A stretch of 64,000 bases of DNA from Aliiglaciecola sp. LCG003 (GCF_030316135.1 NZ_CP128185.1:2914001-2978000), one strand, 5' to 3'; shown: positions 54,140 through 64,000, counted from the first letter of the stretch. Numbers and translations are program-made. The notes: generated from the sequence alone by a model not told the origin.

Positions 54140-54988
54140 TTAGTTGGCAATGTCGCTATCATCGAGTATCTGCGAATGCCCATGATATAGATTGAACCGC
54201 TCAGACTTGCTAAACCCAATCAAAGCAATATTCCATTCTCGGCACAGATCTACAGCCATACTCGTTGGTGCACCCACTGCTATTATCATGCTAATACCGG
54301 CTTTTGCAGATTTTTGGACCATCTCAAAACTTACCCGTCCGCTTAATACTACGGCAAATTTACCGGGTAGGTTTGCAAGGTTATTGCCGACTAATTTATC
54401 CATGGCGTTATGTCGGCCTACGTCTTCGAAGATATCAATCAAATTACCGTCACTATCAATTAGGGCGGCCGCGTGCAAAGCACCGGTTTTATGAAATTGC
54501 TGTTGAGCATTTTGTAATCGAGCTGGCATCAACATTATCCGACTTGCTGCCATACTGATTCGATTAATTGGTTCAATAGCAGGTAAATCATCCATCAACC
54601 ATTCAATACTTTGTTGTCCACACACACCACAACTTGAGTTGGCGGTTTGCATTCGCTGTGCTTTATCGAAGCGGATAACCTTGCCAGGCTTCAAGGTCAG
54701 CACCACTCTATTGCTGTGCTGATGCTTCAACGCCTCAGTGCCAGTTGCTTCAATACTCAATACCCAAGCCATGTCCACTAAACCACTGGCGTGCAACCAT
54801 CCTTTGACCAACTCAATGTCATTGCCTGGGGTACGCATGGTGGTTAGCAGATGACTGGATTGAGTTTGTTGCGGAGTAACGTATTGCTTGAGCCATATTT
54901 CTAATGGCTCTTCCACCGCAATCCAATCCTCTTTGTCAGTCAATGACTGGCAATACTGGCTAACAGAATATTGTTTAGCTTGAAGCAA
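54140..54988 (-). CDS. fdhD: FdhD sulfur carrier for formate dehydrogenase-type enzymes
   Basis: Transfers sulfur from IscS to the Mo-bis-MGD cofactor so that the enzyme becomes active. The functional cysteines lie in SCGVCGQQSIE, and the conserved GALHAAALID and EDVGRHNAMDKLVG (nucleotide-like binding) and SGRVSFEMVQKSAKAG follow. At 282 residues it is full length. It lies 79 bp upstream of the YdeP-like gene on the same strand, so that protein is its likely client; no other molybdoenzyme is in the window. Confidence 0.95.
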   Translation of the reverse strand: MLQAKQYSVSQYCQSLTDKEDWIAVEEPLEIWLKQYVTPQQTQSSHLLTTMRTPGNDIELVKGWLHASGLVDMAWVLSIEATGTEALKHQHSNRVVLTLKPGKVIRFDKAQRMQTANSSCGVCGQQSIEWLMDDLPAIEPINRISMAASRIMLMPARLQNAQQQFHKTGALHAAALIDSDGNLIDIFEDVGRHNAMDKLVGNNLANLPGKFAVVLSGRVSFEMVQKSAKAGISMIIAVGAPTSMAVDLCREWNIALIGFSKSERFNLYHGHSQILDDSDIAN

Positions 54989-55040
54989 ATGTCACTCCTA
55001 GTGATTTTGAAAAGTTGTGCTGATTGCCTCAGCAACAGGT

Positions 55041-55925
55041 TCAAAGCGGCAAAGCAAAGACACCTAATATTAATACCCAGCCAGCGAAGAAAACTTTTAA
55101 ATTGGTCGCCGAAAAATACATAACTAACTGTTTAGCCAATATACCACCCACTATAGCACCCGCTCCGGCGAATAAAACTATAGGCCAATAAACCGCCTGG
55201 GTGAAGACTAGGTGATTTACCACTGCTGCCCAAACAGAAAATGCACTCACGATCACCGCTGTGGCGATTGCGAAGGTGACGTTGAAGCGACGCATAATTA
55301 AAAACACCGCGAGCAATTCACCTACCCCTATAGACAAATATGCTGTTATCGCACCACCGAGTAAGCCGATGATACATATGCTGATAATGTCGAATATGTC
55401 GAGTGATTGCTTGAAATTGAGTTTTTTTAACAAGGGGATGCTGGCAAAAATAGCGAGTGCCAACAGAATAGAAAATACCCCAAAACCTGTGTGAAGATGT
55501 TCCGCAGCAGTCATAGTGCCGCGCGTCAGTTGCCAGCCTTGGGCCAGCAAAATGCCTAGCACCGAAGAGGGAATTGCTAGTTTTAGGCTAAGGCCGAGCT
55601 CCTGCCAGTCTTTATTACCACCTTGCTGTGTCGAAAAGTACTTCCACCATGTAACAGCACCTGCGGTCATACCGCAACATTGAATCGCAAAACTAGTGGC
55701 GATTGTAGTATTGGGGTCAAATTGCAGCTGTTGAAAAAAGGGCACAAAGACCACACCACCACCAGCACCGGTTGCATTGGCAAAAACCGCACCCAGCATC
55801 CCTAGCAGTGAGAATGCTCCGTATTCTACGATTAAAGTAAGTGGTTGGCCCTGAGCTATAATAATGATTAGCCAGCACAAAGCTAACAAGTAACGCAGCG
55901 GATAACGGCAAAGATGGTGCAACAT
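55041..55925 (-). CDS. TauE/SafE-family sulfite or anion exporter
   Basis: A 294-residue inner-membrane protein with 8-9 hydrophobic helices (PF01925). Family features include FANATGAGGGVVFVPFF in the first half and AYLSIGVGELLAVFLIMRR in the second half, showing the internal repeat. Members export sulfite, sulfoacetate or other small anions, or carry them in. It is the first gene of the minus-strand run before fdhD, 52 bp apart, so a link with sulfur for the molybdenum cofactor is conceivable but unproven. Confidence 0.88.
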   Translation of the reverse strand: MLHHLCRYPLRYLLALCWLIIIIAQGQPLTLIVEYGAFSLLGMLGAVFANATGAGGGVVFVPFFQQLQFDPNTTIATSFAIQCCGMTAGAVTWWKYFSTQQGGNKDWQELGLSLKLAIPSSVLGILLAQGWQLTRGTMTAAEHLHTGFGVFSILLALAIFASIPLLKKLNFKQSLDIFDIISICIIGLLGGAITAYLSIGVGELLAVFLIMRRFNVTFAIATAVIVSAFSVWAAVVNHLVFTQAVYWPIVLFAGAGAIVGGILAKQLVMYFSATNLKVFFAGWVLILGVFALPL

Positions 55926-56077
55926 AGAATTAAATAGCGCTCTGTATTATTGAAGGACCTTGGTTTTGGTTATTAATAGCTAATACTCAGAACTCGATAG
56001 TCACAATTTACTCAATTGGATCATACTACTAGAGAAACCTTTGCAACATAACGATTAAATCAAATGACAAGGCGAAT

Positions 56078-56587
56078 ATGGTTAACACCCAAATAGATTC
56101 TAGTGCCACTATTATCGAGCTATCCCCAAACCGTTCGGTTAGCTGGCAGCAAGCAAAGCTGGTAGTGACAGTGATGGCGGTTTTTGTGTTGCTAATAGCT
56201 ACCTTGTGGGCGCTACTGGGTGCCTGGTTCATTTTGCCCTTTGCGGGTTTTGAAGTGGCTTTGTTAGCATGGTTGATGTATCGGGTAAATCTTAACTGTC
56301 ATGCTCGCCAAGTGCTAACTATCACCCCCTCTAAGGTCACTTTTGAATGTGGGATCAGTCATCCAGTGTTCAGATGGCAGTTTAATCGTCTCGATACGCA
56401 TTTAAGGGTAACTGAGGTGGAAACTAGTTTTGATCGTTTGCAGTTCGTCTTGTCAGATGAACATATCAGTATTCGTATCGGCGATTTTTTGAATCAACAA
56501 GATTGTTGTTTAGCCCGCAAAGCGTTTAAACATGCTGGATTGCGAGAAATCAGTAACAAGTGGTGGATGAACAACGATTTCCTATAA
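56078..56587 (+). CDS. DUF2244 membrane protein
   Basis: A 169-residue protein with two adjacent helices (about 28-70, AVFVLLIATLWALLGAWFILPFAGFEVALLAWLMY) and a soluble C-terminal beta-rich part (LTITPSKVTFECG, FRWQFNRLDT). NRSVSWQQAK at the start is the family hallmark. DUF2244 proteins often lie near cytochrome oxidase genes; here it stands alone between divergent TauE-type exporter and convergent ybjQ. Function unknown. Confidence 0.85.
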   Translation: MVNTQIDSSATIIELSPNRSVSWQQAKLVVTVMAVFVLLIATLWALLGAWFILPFAGFEVALLAWLMYRVNLNCHARQVLTITPSKVTFECGISHPVFRWQFNRLDTHLRVTEVETSFDRLQFVLSDEHISIRIGDFLNQQDCCLARKAFKHAGLREISNKWWMNNDFL

Positions 56588-56612
56588 GCCCGCCTCACCC
56601 ACCAATTGCCAC

Positions 56613-56936
56613 TCAATCTTGGAATTTAACCGCAGTACCGCAAATACTGACCATCAACATACTGCCGTTTTGACCGATAACCTGATAATCAATATCTACC
56701 CCGATCACTGCGTTAGCCCCCATCATGCGCGCTTCTTCCGTTAACTCTGAAAATGCAATTTTACGAGCACGAGTCAATTCTTTCTCGTATGAGCCAGCAC
56801 GACCGCCGACGACATCCCGTATTGAGGCAAATATATCTTTAATTACGTTGGCCCCCATCACAGCTTCACCCACGACAATGCCATAATATTGATCGATTTT
56901 TTTACCATCCAAATGGTGCGTTGTTGTCACTAACAT
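56613..56936 (-). CDS. YbjQ/UPF0145 family protein
   Basis: A 107-residue soluble protein of the YbjQ family (PF01906). Signatures: [31 protein letters not shown] split over the middle, and [19 protein letters not shown]. Family members form pentamers and were once called heavy-metal-binding; there is no clear metal site here and the function is unknown. Its start overlaps the stop of the HIT-family gene by 7 bp, so they are coupled. Confidence 0.93.
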   Translation of the reverse strand: MLVTTTHHLDGKKIDQYYGIVVGEAVMGANVIKDIFASIRDVVGGRAGSYEKELTRARKIAFSELTEEARMMGANAVIGVDIDYQVIGQNGSMLMVSICGTAVKFQD

Positions 56937-57358
56937 AACTTTTCCTCCAGCGTTTGCTTCATTTCCAGCAGTATTTTATCTCGGGCTTCTTGAGTATAAC
57001 GCTTCGCGGGTAAGATGCCCCAAACAGGCTTAGGCCATACTGGATCTGACTTGTATCGCGCAATGTGATGAATATGCAGTTGCGGCACCATATTTCCAAG
57101 TGCAGCAACATTTAACTTATCAGGCTGAAATTGATGGCTAATGGTCTCGCTAAGAATTTTTGATTCATACCATAGCTGACTTTGCTGAGCATCATTGAGC
57201 TCGATGATCTCGCTGACACCTAATAAACGTGGAACCTGAATAAACCAAGGAAACTGACTATCATTCAATAGCAGAATTTTGCTTAACGGCAGATTGCATA
57301 CTTCAAAACAATCTTTAGCGAGTTGAGGATGTAGCTGAAAGTCATTATTAACCATCAC
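56930..57358 (-). CDS. HIT-domain nucleotide hydrolase
   Basis: A 142-residue protein of the histidine-triad superfamily, probably a diadenosine polyphosphate or AMP-conjugate hydrolase. The triad reads [14 protein letters not shown]: the second and third His are kept and the first position is Gln, a variant I recall as usual in one gammaproteobacterial group. The N-terminal half has [10 protein letters not shown]. Six bases separate it from astE upstream, and it overlaps ybjQ downstream, giving an astE-hit-ybjQ run. Confidence 0.88.
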   Translation of the reverse strand: MMVNNDFQLHPQLAKDCFEVCNLPLSKILLLNDSQFPWFIQVPRLLGVSEIIELNDAQQSQLWYESKILSETISHQFQPDKLNVAALGNMVPQLHIHHIARYKSDPVWPKPVWGILPAKRYTQEARDKILLEMKQTLEEKLC

Positions 57359-57364
57359 AACGCC

Positions 57365-58387
57365 TTAAAGTTCAGTGGGCACAACGGTCAAAAGCGCTCT
57401 TTGGCCAAGTGCAACCTGTGCATTAGGAAAGACTATGGCTTCCCCGTCGTACTCTGTAAAATAGGATGTTCCGGTTTCCGAGGCCAAAAGCGTGCCTCTT
57501 TTGAAATCGGTAAAATTTGGAATGTCATCGGCAAAATGCAATTTAAAATCATCTTGATGTTTATTGATCACCTGATTGACACGAAAAATATCCATTTTTG
57601 TTGGGTCATACTCCGCTACGTGCAATTCTAACTGACTGATTAATTTGCCCAAAGTGTCAATTACCGCAGTAAATTGGCGCATATCATTTTCACCAAAAGG
57701 CCTGACTTTACCTAGCTCCACAGTAAAACTATGGGCGTCAAAGCTATGGCTAGAGAAATAGCTAAATGTTGTAGTGGGATTCTCCGACAATAATATCGTA
57801 TTGACCCCACAGGCGCTCAACAGGGCCAATTGTTGCTTGCAATGAGGTTTACCGTGTAAAAAGGGGTAAACCGCAAACTTATCATTTTTCGAAGGCCGAA
57901 TAGCCGTGTGTAAGTCATAGTGGAGGCGCATATCGCCCTGAGCAGTTTGGAAAAAGTTAGCAACTGCGTCCTCTAGTTGTTTGGCCCTAAGCCTCTCAGC
58001 ATTGGCTAATTCGCTGTTGCTAGCGTGAGCCCCGCTAAATAATCGATTTAAGTTTTCTTCGACAAAGCGTTCGGCAATATCCATTGCTGGCAAATTGGCA
58101 AATAGAAACATCACCCGTTGCGCCAAACACAAGCGACCAGTCAAAATAGATTTAACCAAATCATCACAGATTTCGATGGGCGCCGTTTCGTTGCCATGCA
58201 CTCCGCAGGACAGAACTATATCTTTATTAGCGGGGTTAGCTGGAGTGAAGATAATGATGCCAGCACTGGGAATTGATACGCAGGTACCATCGGCCAAATC
58301 GAAATTCATCCCATTTTCAAAGTATTCTGGGTGTCGTCTGGAATATTGAAGGAATTCACCAGTGTGAGTTAATTCTTTAGATAACAT
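57365..58387 (-). CDS. astE: Succinylglutamate desuccinylase
   Basis: Last enzyme of the arginine succinyltransferase pathway: succinylglutamate to succinate and glutamate. Zn ligands are in CGVHGNETAP (His, Glu) and LHYDLHTAIRPS (His); the catalytic Glu lies in HSFTVELGKVRPFG. At 340 residues it fits AstE. The other ast genes (astCADB) are not in this window, so the pathway is split on the chromosome or AstE serves a related acylated amino acid. It starts a small run with the HIT and ybjQ genes. Confidence 0.92.
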   Translation of the reverse strand: MLSKELTHTGEFLQYSRRHPEYFENGMNFDLADGTCVSIPSAGIIIFTPANPANKDIVLSCGVHGNETAPIEICDDLVKSILTGRLCLAQRVMFLFANLPAMDIAERFVEENLNRLFSGAHASNSELANAERLRAKQLEDAVANFFQTAQGDMRLHYDLHTAIRPSKNDKFAVYPFLHGKPHCKQQLALLSACGVNTILLSENPTTTFSYFSSHSFDAHSFTVELGKVRPFGENDMRQFTAVIDTLGKLISQLELHVAEYDPTKMDIFRVNQVINKHQDDFKLHFADDIPNFTDFKRGTLLASETGTSYFTEYDGEAIVFPNAQVALGQRALLTVVPTEL

Positions 58388-58456
58388 ATTGATAGGATTC
58401 TTTTTGTTTTGCAGAGTATAGCAACAACTAAGCAGTTTGTAGAAAAAGTTAAGGGG

Positions 58457-59824
58457 TTAAGCCTTGCGACTCATATAGGCTTTAGACGTACCAACAGCCA
58501 AATCAGTATGGCATAATTTTACAAAGTCATCTTCCGGGATGGCTTTTGAGAACAAGAACCCTTGGCCGCAGAGGATCCCGGCTTCTCTTAACATTTGCAT
58601 TTGCCCTATGGTCTCGATACCTTCGGCGACAATATGACAATTGAGTGCATCACCAATGACTTGGGTTGCTTTAATGATTGCCATGTTAACGGGGTTGTTC
58701 TCCAGTTCCATCACGAACGTTTTATCGATTTTGATCGTATCGATTGCCATATCGCGAATATAAGCAAGATTTGAGTAGCCTTTGCCAAAATCATCTACTG
58801 CAACCTTCATACCCAGCGATCTAGCTTCTAATAACTGGCGCTTAACCATTAAGGAATTGGACAAAGCAACATCTTCAGTTAACTCCAATTCTAAGCAATG
58901 CAAGGGAATTTGATATTTTTGCTTCAACTTAAGCAGGGTGGGAATAAAGTTGAAATCATACAATTGAGTAGGTGACATGTTGACCGATACGACTAAATCC
59001 AAACCTTGTTTCTTAAAGCTACACGCACTCTTGAAGGCTTGCTCTAAGGTCCAATAACCTAATTCATTCATCATATTGTAGGATTCAGCTGCTTCGATCA
59101 AAGCGCCGGGAAATAACACACCATCAAGTGGATGGTTCCAGCGAAGTAAACATTCAGCACCAGAAATTTTAAGGGTATTCAATTCCACTTTAGGTTGAAA
59201 GTAAATTTCCAATTCGTCGTTTAAGAAAGCCCGCTTAAGGTCAGCTTTTAGTGCTAATGAACGGCCTGTATCGGCCTTTTCATACATACTTAAAATTTGC
59301 AGATTTTCGTATTTATTTTCTTTGGCCTGTTTAAGGGCCGCTTCTGCGCGTGCCAGTAGTTTGATGGTATCTTTATTTTCCACAGAATTGGCTACAGAGC
59401 CAACATTGAAATCAGCAATAAATGCATGCCCATCAAAGGTGATAGGGGTTTTGAAATGTTCAATTAAATGATTAAAATGATATCTGAGCTGTTTTTCACC
59501 GTGACGACCAGGAATAACTAAGCCAAATATATCGCCACTGATGCGACCAAGTAACACTTGCTCACCAAATAACTTGCGGATCCTGTTGGCGATTGCCAAT
59601 AAAATCACATCACCAACCTGGTAGCCTAAAGAGCTACTGACATCCGAAAAACGCACCACATCAACTAGCATGAGTGATAGCTGATTGTTACTTTTAACCG
59701 ACGCATCTATGCGGTCGAGAAATGCATACCGATTAGGGATGGTTGCTAATGATTGGTGAATAACACCCATTACTTCATATCTTATTAAACGCATGATTGA
59801 GGGATTAACTACGATTCTATACAC
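58457..59824 (-). CDS. Degenerate-GGDEF/EAL c-di-GMP phosphodiesterase
   Basis: Cytoplasmic protein with a GGDEF domain (about 30-180) and an EAL domain (about 195-445). The cyclase site reads SGDIF in place of GGDEF, so cyclase activity should be lost; GTP binding may remain as a sensor. The EAL domain keeps its catalytic set: Glu in GAECLLRW (ECL variant), Asn in SVNMSPTQL, Glu in LELTED, Asp-Asp in VDDFGKGYSN, Lys in IKIDKTF, Glu in AEGIET and Gln in GQGFLF, so it should cleave c-di-GMP. No membrane segment. The first Met (59824) lies before an unusual stretch; Met19 (59770) is a possible start. Confidence 0.9.
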   Translation of the reverse strand: MYRIVVNPSIMRLIRYEVMGVIHQSLATIPNRYAFLDRIDASVKSNNQLSLMLVDVVRFSDVSSSLGYQVGDVILLAIANRIRKLFGEQVLLGRISGDIFGLVIPGRHGEKQLRYHFNHLIEHFKTPITFDGHAFIADFNVGSVANSVENKDTIKLLARAEAALKQAKENKYENLQILSMYEKADTGRSLALKADLKRAFLNDELEIYFQPKVELNTLKISGAECLLRWNHPLDGVLFPGALIEAAESYNMMNELGYWTLEQAFKSACSFKKQGLDLVVSVNMSPTQLYDFNFIPTLLKLKQKYQIPLHCLELELTEDVALSNSLMVKRQLLEARSLGMKVAVDDFGKGYSNLAYIRDMAIDTIKIDKTFVMELENNPVNMAIIKATQVIGDALNCHIVAEGIETIGQMQMLREAGILCGQGFLFSKAIPEDDFVKLCHTDLAVGTSKAYMSRKA

Positions 59825-59840
59825 ATATGAGGGATAAAGA

Positions 59841-59866
59841 AAAGCCCAAACAATAATTTGGGCTTT
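59841..59866 (-). terminator. Terminator of glgP
   Basis: Perfect 10-bp stem AAAGCCCAAA / TTTGGGCTTT with loop CAATAA; minus-strand tail TCTTTAT. It lies 77 bp past the glgP stop and just before the EAL gene. Confidence 0.85.
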
Positions 59867-59942
59867 AAATGGTCAATTTTAAAAAGAATTGTTTACTATC
59901 TGAACAATATTGTTCGAAGCGAAAACAAATCCATTGCTAGCC

Positions 59943-62429
59943 TTATTTGTCGACGGCACATGGCGTCAATTTCCAAATACGGTCGACATAGTTTTGAATT
60001 GAGCGATCTGAGGTAAACTTACCCATTCTGGCACTATTCAAAATTGCCATTCGAGCCCAGTTTGTCGTATCGCGATAGGCAGCATCTACTTTTTTCTGCG
60101 CTTCTGAATAAGACTGATAATCAGCCATTACCAAGTAGGGATCGCCACCATCAAGCAAACTATGCTTGATCGATGCAAGCGCACCAGGATTGCCAGGGGT
60201 GAAGTAGTCAGTTTCTAACCAATCCAAAATGGCTTTAAGCTCAGAGTTTTTGTAGTAATAATCGTAAGGATTATACCCTTTAGCATGCAGCGCTTGTACC
60301 TCATCAACTGTCAGTCCAAAAATGAATATATTGTCATCACCGACTTCTTCTGCGATTTCAATATTAGCCCCATCTAGCGTGCCAATAGTTAAGGCGCCGT
60401 TTAGGGACAATTTCATGTTGCCTGTACCAGATGCTTCCTTGCCAGCAGTGGATATTTGCTCAGATACATCAGCCGCCGGGATCATTTTTTCAGCCAAGCT
60501 GACCCGATAATTCGGTAAAAACACCACTTTGAGCTTTTTATTCACCCTAACATCGTTATTGATACGTTCTGCTACCTGATTTATGGCGTAAATAATATCC
60601 TTGGCCAACTTATAACCCGGAGCGGCTTTAGCGCCAAAAATGAAGACCCGAGGGAAGATATCATAATTGGGATTTTCCAATAAGCGGCGATATAACGCCA
60701 TAATATGCAGCAGATTCAAATGCTGACGCTTATATTCGTGTAAACGTTTTATTTGGATATCAAAAATAGCCTTTGGATCGATATCAATCCCTGTCAAACT
60801 TTTCACTTCTTTGGCTAGCGCCACTTTATTTTGGTGCTTGATTTTCATAAAGTCTTTCTGAAATTTTGCTTCATCTGCAAACTTCTCAAGATCTTTAAGT
60901 TTATCCAATTTCAGCGGCCAATCGGTGCCAATTTTCTTATCAATTAGCGACGATAATGCAGGATTACAAGCCTTCAACCAACGACGAGGAGTTATACCAT
61001 TGGTTACATTGGTAAGTTTGTCAGGCCACAATTGATCAAACTCAGGAAACAAGTTTTGTTTAACTAGTTTAGAATGAATCTCTGCCACACCATTGACTGC
61101 AAAAGCGCCAATCACAGACAGATTCCCCATACGAACCATTTTTTCACTGCTTTCTTCAATAATTGATAGTTTCTGCTTAATCTTGTTATCACCCGGCCAT
61201 TTCTTCTCTACTTCAGCGAGAAAGCGATAGTTGATTTCGTAGATGATTTCTAAATGACGAGGTAATATTTTCTCGATCATTCGGGCAGGCCACTTCTCCA
61301 GGGCTTCAGGTAGCAATGTATGATTAGTATAGGCGAAGGTTTGGTTACAAATAGCCCAAGCAGCGTCCCAATCCAGTTCAGCACGATCAACTAGGATGCG
61401 CATCAACTCTGGAATCGCAATAGCCGGATGGGTATCATTCAACTGGATAACGACTTGCTCTGAAAAGCGGCTCCAATCATCACCATGGGCACGTTTGTAG
61501 CGGCGAATTATGTCTTTTAGTGAACAGGCACAGAAAAAGTACTGTTGAATCAAACGCAATTCTTTGCCAGCTTCGGTTTCGTCGTTCGGATATAACACTT
61601 TAGAGATGGTTTCAGCCTGAACGTTTTCACTTTGGGCATCGACATAACCCCCGGCATTAAATACATCCCAGTTAAAGTAACTAGAAGCCTGACTTTCCCA
61701 TAAGCGCAGGACATTGACCGTTTTTCCGCCATAACCCACAATAGGAATATCCCACGGGATGCCTTTTACAATCAGTCCAGGGTGCCACTCTTTTTGGATC
61801 CGTCCATTGTCGCCATATTTAGTTTCTACATATCCATATAAGGATACATCTTGGATCGACTCAGGACGGCAAATTTCCCAAGGGTTACCGTAATCACGCC
61901 AGCTATCAGGTCGTTCTATCTGCGCGCCATTTTTAATTTCTTGGCGAAATAAACCATGTTCATAGTGGATACCATAGCCAATTGCCGGCAAATCCATGGT
62001 CGCTAAAGAATCAATAAAACACGCCGCCAAACGCCCTAAACCACCATTGCCCAGGGCCATGTCAGGTTCTTCTTCCATAATATCGGTAAGACTTACCCCT
62101 AACTCATTTAGCGCTTGATCCGTCACCTCAAACAGGCCTAAATTATGCAGATTATTCGACATCAGTCGGCCCATCAAAAACTCAGCAGAAAAGTAATGCA
62201 CCGCGCGAGTGTCATTCAAGTAATGGGCTTTTTGCGTGCGACGTAAACGCTCTAGCACTTGCTCTTGGACTGCTGCACAAGCCGCTTTCCACCAGGCGTG
62301 GTTGTTAGCTTTATTTTCGTCAGTTCCGAGGGTGCTATGCAAATGACGCACGATAGCGTCTTTGATGGTGTTTTTGTCTAATTTTTCAGGCGCATTATTC
62401 GCCTTACTCTTTACAGCTGGTTTAGCCAT
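59943..62429 (-). CDS. glgP: Glycogen/maltodextrin phosphorylase
   Basis: Releases glucose-1-phosphate from alpha-1,4-glucan with phosphate. It is 828 residues, GT35 family. The PLP Lys lies in [16 protein letters not shown], and [40 protein letters not shown] and RIHEYKRQ-type [11 protein letters not shown] are all present. Cytoplasmic. pgm lies 195 bp upstream on the same strand, and its product converts the glucose-1-phosphate to glucose-6-phosphate, so the pair forms a glucan-use module; no glgA, B, C or X is visible here. Two small hairpins lie in its leader. Confidence 0.96.
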   Translation of the reverse strand: MAKPAVKSKANNAPEKLDKNTIKDAIVRHLHSTLGTDENKANNHAWWKAACAAVQEQVLERLRRTQKAHYLNDTRAVHYFSAEFLMGRLMSNNLHNLGLFEVTDQALNELGVSLTDIMEEEPDMALGNGGLGRLAACFIDSLATMDLPAIGYGIHYEHGLFRQEIKNGAQIERPDSWRDYGNPWEICRPESIQDVSLYGYVETKYGDNGRIQKEWHPGLIVKGIPWDIPIVGYGGKTVNVLRLWESQASSYFNWDVFNAGGYVDAQSENVQAETISKVLYPNDETEAGKELRLIQQYFFCACSLKDIIRRYKRAHGDDWSRFSEQVVIQLNDTHPAIAIPELMRILVDRAELDWDAAWAICNQTFAYTNHTLLPEALEKWPARMIEKILPRHLEIIYEINYRFLAEVEKKWPGDNKIKQKLSIIEESSEKMVRMGNLSVIGAFAVNGVAEIHSKLVKQNLFPEFDQLWPDKLTNVTNGITPRRWLKACNPALSSLIDKKIGTDWPLKLDKLKDLEKFADEAKFQKDFMKIKHQNKVALAKEVKSLTGIDIDPKAIFDIQIKRLHEYKRQHLNLLHIMALYRRLLENPNYDIFPRVFIFGAKAAPGYKLAKDIIYAINQVAERINNDVRVNKKLKVVFLPNYRVSLAEKMIPAADVSEQISTAGKEASGTGNMKLSLNGALTIGTLDGANIEIAEEVGDDNIFIFGLTVDEVQALHAKGYNPYDYYYKNSELKAILDWLETDYFTPGNPGALASIKHSLLDGGDPYLVMADYQSYSEAQKKVDAAYRDTTNWARMAILNSARMGKFTSDRSIQNYVDRIWKLTPCAVDK

Positions 62430-62467
62430 GACTGGAATTCCTACTTAATGGTAATTAACCGAGTTAG

Positions 62468-62512
62468 ATGCTGTAATAAAATTACAGCATTTACTAAAAC
62501 CAATAGTTTTAG
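62468..62512. other. Two tandem hairpins between pgm and glgP
   Basis: ATGCTGTAAT / ATTACAGCAT (62468-62477, 62481-62490, 3-base loop) and CTAAAAC / GTTTTAG (62494-62500, 62506-62512). No T run on either strand. They sit 39-83 bp before the glgP start and may process or stabilise the message. Confidence 0.45.
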
Positions 62513-62624
62513 CAGGAAATTAAACGCTTTTCTGTTAAAAAAATGTTAAATAACAGAATGAATTCGTATGCAAGTGGATTTTATCGCCTAACTTAACAGC
62601 TTATTAACAATATAAACACCTTAT

Positions 62625-64000
62625 TTAAACATTTTGCGATTGAAACACACCATCCACTAGTGCTTGCGCCTCACTTAATAGATCATTGAGGTGGGCTTCG
62701 CCGTTGAAGCTCTCCGCATATATTTTATACACATTTTCGGTTCCAGAAGGACGAGCCGCAAACCAGCCATTTTCGGTACTGACTTTTACGCCACCAATGG
62801 CGGCATTATTACCCGGTGCATGAGTTTGTATATTGGTAATTTTTTCACCGGCCAATTGGGTGGAAGTGATAACTGATTTGTCCATTTTACTCAGTACTTG
62901 CTTTTGTGGGTGGCTTGCTGCAACGTCAACACGACGATAAATAGGCGCGCCAAAGCGATCGGTCAATTCGGTATAATGCTGACCAGGATCTTTACCCGTA
63001 ACCGCCATAATTTCAGCGGCTAATAAGCATAATATAATTCCGTCTTTATCTGTGGCCCAAGGCTGCCCATTGTTGCGTAAGAAAATACCACCAGCACTTT
63101 CTTCGCCAGCAAAGCCAATCTCACTGTTGAGTAAACCTTGCACGAACCATTTAAAGCCAACAGGCATTTCTCTTAGTTCACGGCCCAAAGACTGGGCAAC
63201 TCGGTCAATCATGCTACTTGAAACTAAGGTTTTGCCAATCGCCAGTTTGTTGCTCCAGTTACTTCTATGTTGATACAAATAATTGATTGCAACAGCTAAA
63301 TAGTGATTTGGATTCATCAATCCGGCGTGCTTAGTCACAATTCCGTGTCGATCAAAATCGGGATCGTTGCCAAATGCCACATCAAAGTTATCTTTGAGAT
63401 CGATCAATCCCGCCATCGCGTATGGCGAAGAACAATCCATACGTATTTTACCGTCTTTGTCACGGCGCATGAAACCAAACTGCTGATCAACTCTTTTGTT
63501 AACAACTGAAATATTTAAATTATAGCGATCCGCTATTTTATCCCAGTAGCCCAAGCCCGCACCACCAAGGGGATCGGTTCCTAGACGTAAATTGGCCGTT
63601 GCGATAGCTTGCATATCAATGACTTGGTCTAACTCTGCAATATATTGTTCCGCCAGGTCGACTTCTTTGACTAGGTCAGATTTCATTGCATGGTCAAAGT
63701 CAATCCGTTTAACGCCACGATTTCCGTCTGCAATCAGCTGATTTGCTCGGATCTGAATCCAGCCTGTTGCATCACTATCGGCTGGACCACCATGGGTAGG
63801 GTTGTACTTAAAACCGCCATCTTCCGGAGGATTATGTGAAGGAGTGATCACCACGCCATCGGCTAAACCACTGGTTTTGTCGCGATTAAAATTTAATATG
63901 GCATGTGAAATAACTGGCGTGGGTGTATAGCCTCGTTGCTGCTGGACAAACAATGGAATCTTATTCGCAGCCAACACTTCTACACTAGTCACAAAGGCCG
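62625..64000 (-). CDS. pgm: Phosphoglucomutase, alpha-D-glucose specific (5' end missing)
   Basis: Interconverts glucose-1-phosphate and glucose-6-phosphate. The frame is open to the window end; about 90 N-terminal residues are missing when compared with E. coli Pgm (546), and the GTG at 63992 is internal ([16 protein letters not shown]). The phosphoserine loop is [13 protein letters not shown], the Mg-binding loop [11 protein letters not shown], the sugar loop FAGEESAGG and the phosphate-binding end [17 protein letters not shown]. It matches the long bacterial Pgm class and not the short ManB type. Probably cotranscribed with glgP. Confidence 0.95.
   Translation of the reverse strand, partial: AFVTSVEVLAANKIPLFVQQQRGYTPTPVISHAILNFNRDKTSGLADGVVITPSHNPPEDGGFKYNPTHGGPADSDATGWIQIRANQLIADGNRGVKRIDFDHAMKSDLVKEVDLAEQYIAELDQVIDMQAIATANLRLGTDPLGGAGLGYWDKIADRYNLNISVVNKRVDQQFGFMRRDKDGKIRMDCSSPYAMAGLIDLKDNFDVAFGNDPDFDRHGIVTKHAGLMNPNHYLAVAINYLYQHRSNWSNKLAIGKTLVSSSMIDRVAQSLGRELREMPVGFKWFVQGLLNSEIGFAGEESAGGIFLRNNGQPWATDKDGIILCLLAAEIMAVTGKDPGQHYTELTDRFGAPIYRRVDVAASHPQKQVLSKMDKSVITSTQLAGEKITNIQTHAPGNNAAIGGVKVSTENGWFAARPSGTENVYKIYAESFNGEAHLNDLLSEAQALVDGVFQSQNV

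Overview
The window reads as a chromosome segment of a marine gammaproteobacterium of the Alteromonadales, close to Alteromonas, Paraglaciecola or Glaciecola. This rests on moderate G+C, a Na+-based transporter set (NhaB and an Mrp-type antiporter), the fadR / nhaB-dsbB divergent pair, the tsaB-yoaA-slp-fadD-rnd-ycgL block and the closeness of the small housekeeping proteins (Grx4, Bfd, SodB, YcgN) to enterobacterial ones. No rRNA, tRNA, CRISPR array, prophage or intact insertion sequence was found. The first gene (hybrid kinase) and the last (pgm) run off the window ends.

Layout. 0-5.5 kb: two convergent hybrid histidine kinases, then an HxlR regulator divergent from a flavin-dependent berberine-bridge-type oxidase (5.6-7.0 kb). 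7.4-10.6 kb: a Yip1 membrane protein and an oxidative-stress/iron group (2-Cys peroxiredoxin, Bfd with a clear Fur box, Grx4, SodB). 10.6-16.1 kb: unsaturated fatty-acid oxidation (FadH reductase plus a dienoyl-CoA isomerase), a divergent TetR regulator and a GMC oxidoreductase. 16.6-25.8 kb: a damaged TonB-domain gene, a wax-ester/triacylglycerol synthase with its TetR regulator, an orphan ParA ATPase, a DUF445 protein, a patatin lipase, a 750-bp non-coding stretch with repeats, and two phasins. 26-29 kb: FadR, NhaB, DsbB.

29.4-41.3 kb: a PAS-GGDEF cyclase, ycgN-ycgM-murein transglycosylase-ycgL-rnd, fadD, an alpha/beta hydrolase, Slp lipoprotein, TsaB and the YoaA helicase, all on the minus strand. 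41.5-49.1 kb: a plus-strand, overlapping-gene Mrp-like antiporter operon in which MrpA is not one gene; its work seems spread over three MrpD-type subunits and a separate MbhD/MbhE-type subunit. 49.3-49.8 kb: a 54-residue membrane protein and an acidic lipoprotein. 49.9-55.9 kb: a minus-strand run of TauE-type exporter, FdhD, YdeP-like molybdoenzyme, GH13 glycosidase and isochorismatase-type hydrolase. 56-64 kb: DUF2244, YbjQ, HIT, AstE, an EAL phosphodiesterase with a decayed GGDEF domain, GlgP and Pgm.

How it fits together. Lipid metabolism is the main theme: FadR, FadD, FadH, the dienoyl-CoA isomerase, WS/DGAT, patatin and phasins lie within 26 kb. FadR-like operators can be read upstream of both fadR and fadD; the fadD site fills the spacer of a good promoter. 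A second theme is ion homeostasis (NhaB, Mrp), and a third is glucan use (GlgP, Pgm, GH13). No clear new defence or mobile system is visible. The least explained parts are the Mrp variant and its leader, the repeats near 24.3-24.6 kb, the motif shared by bfd and sodB, the small membrane protein at 49.3 kb and the mixed operon at 49.9-55.9 kb.
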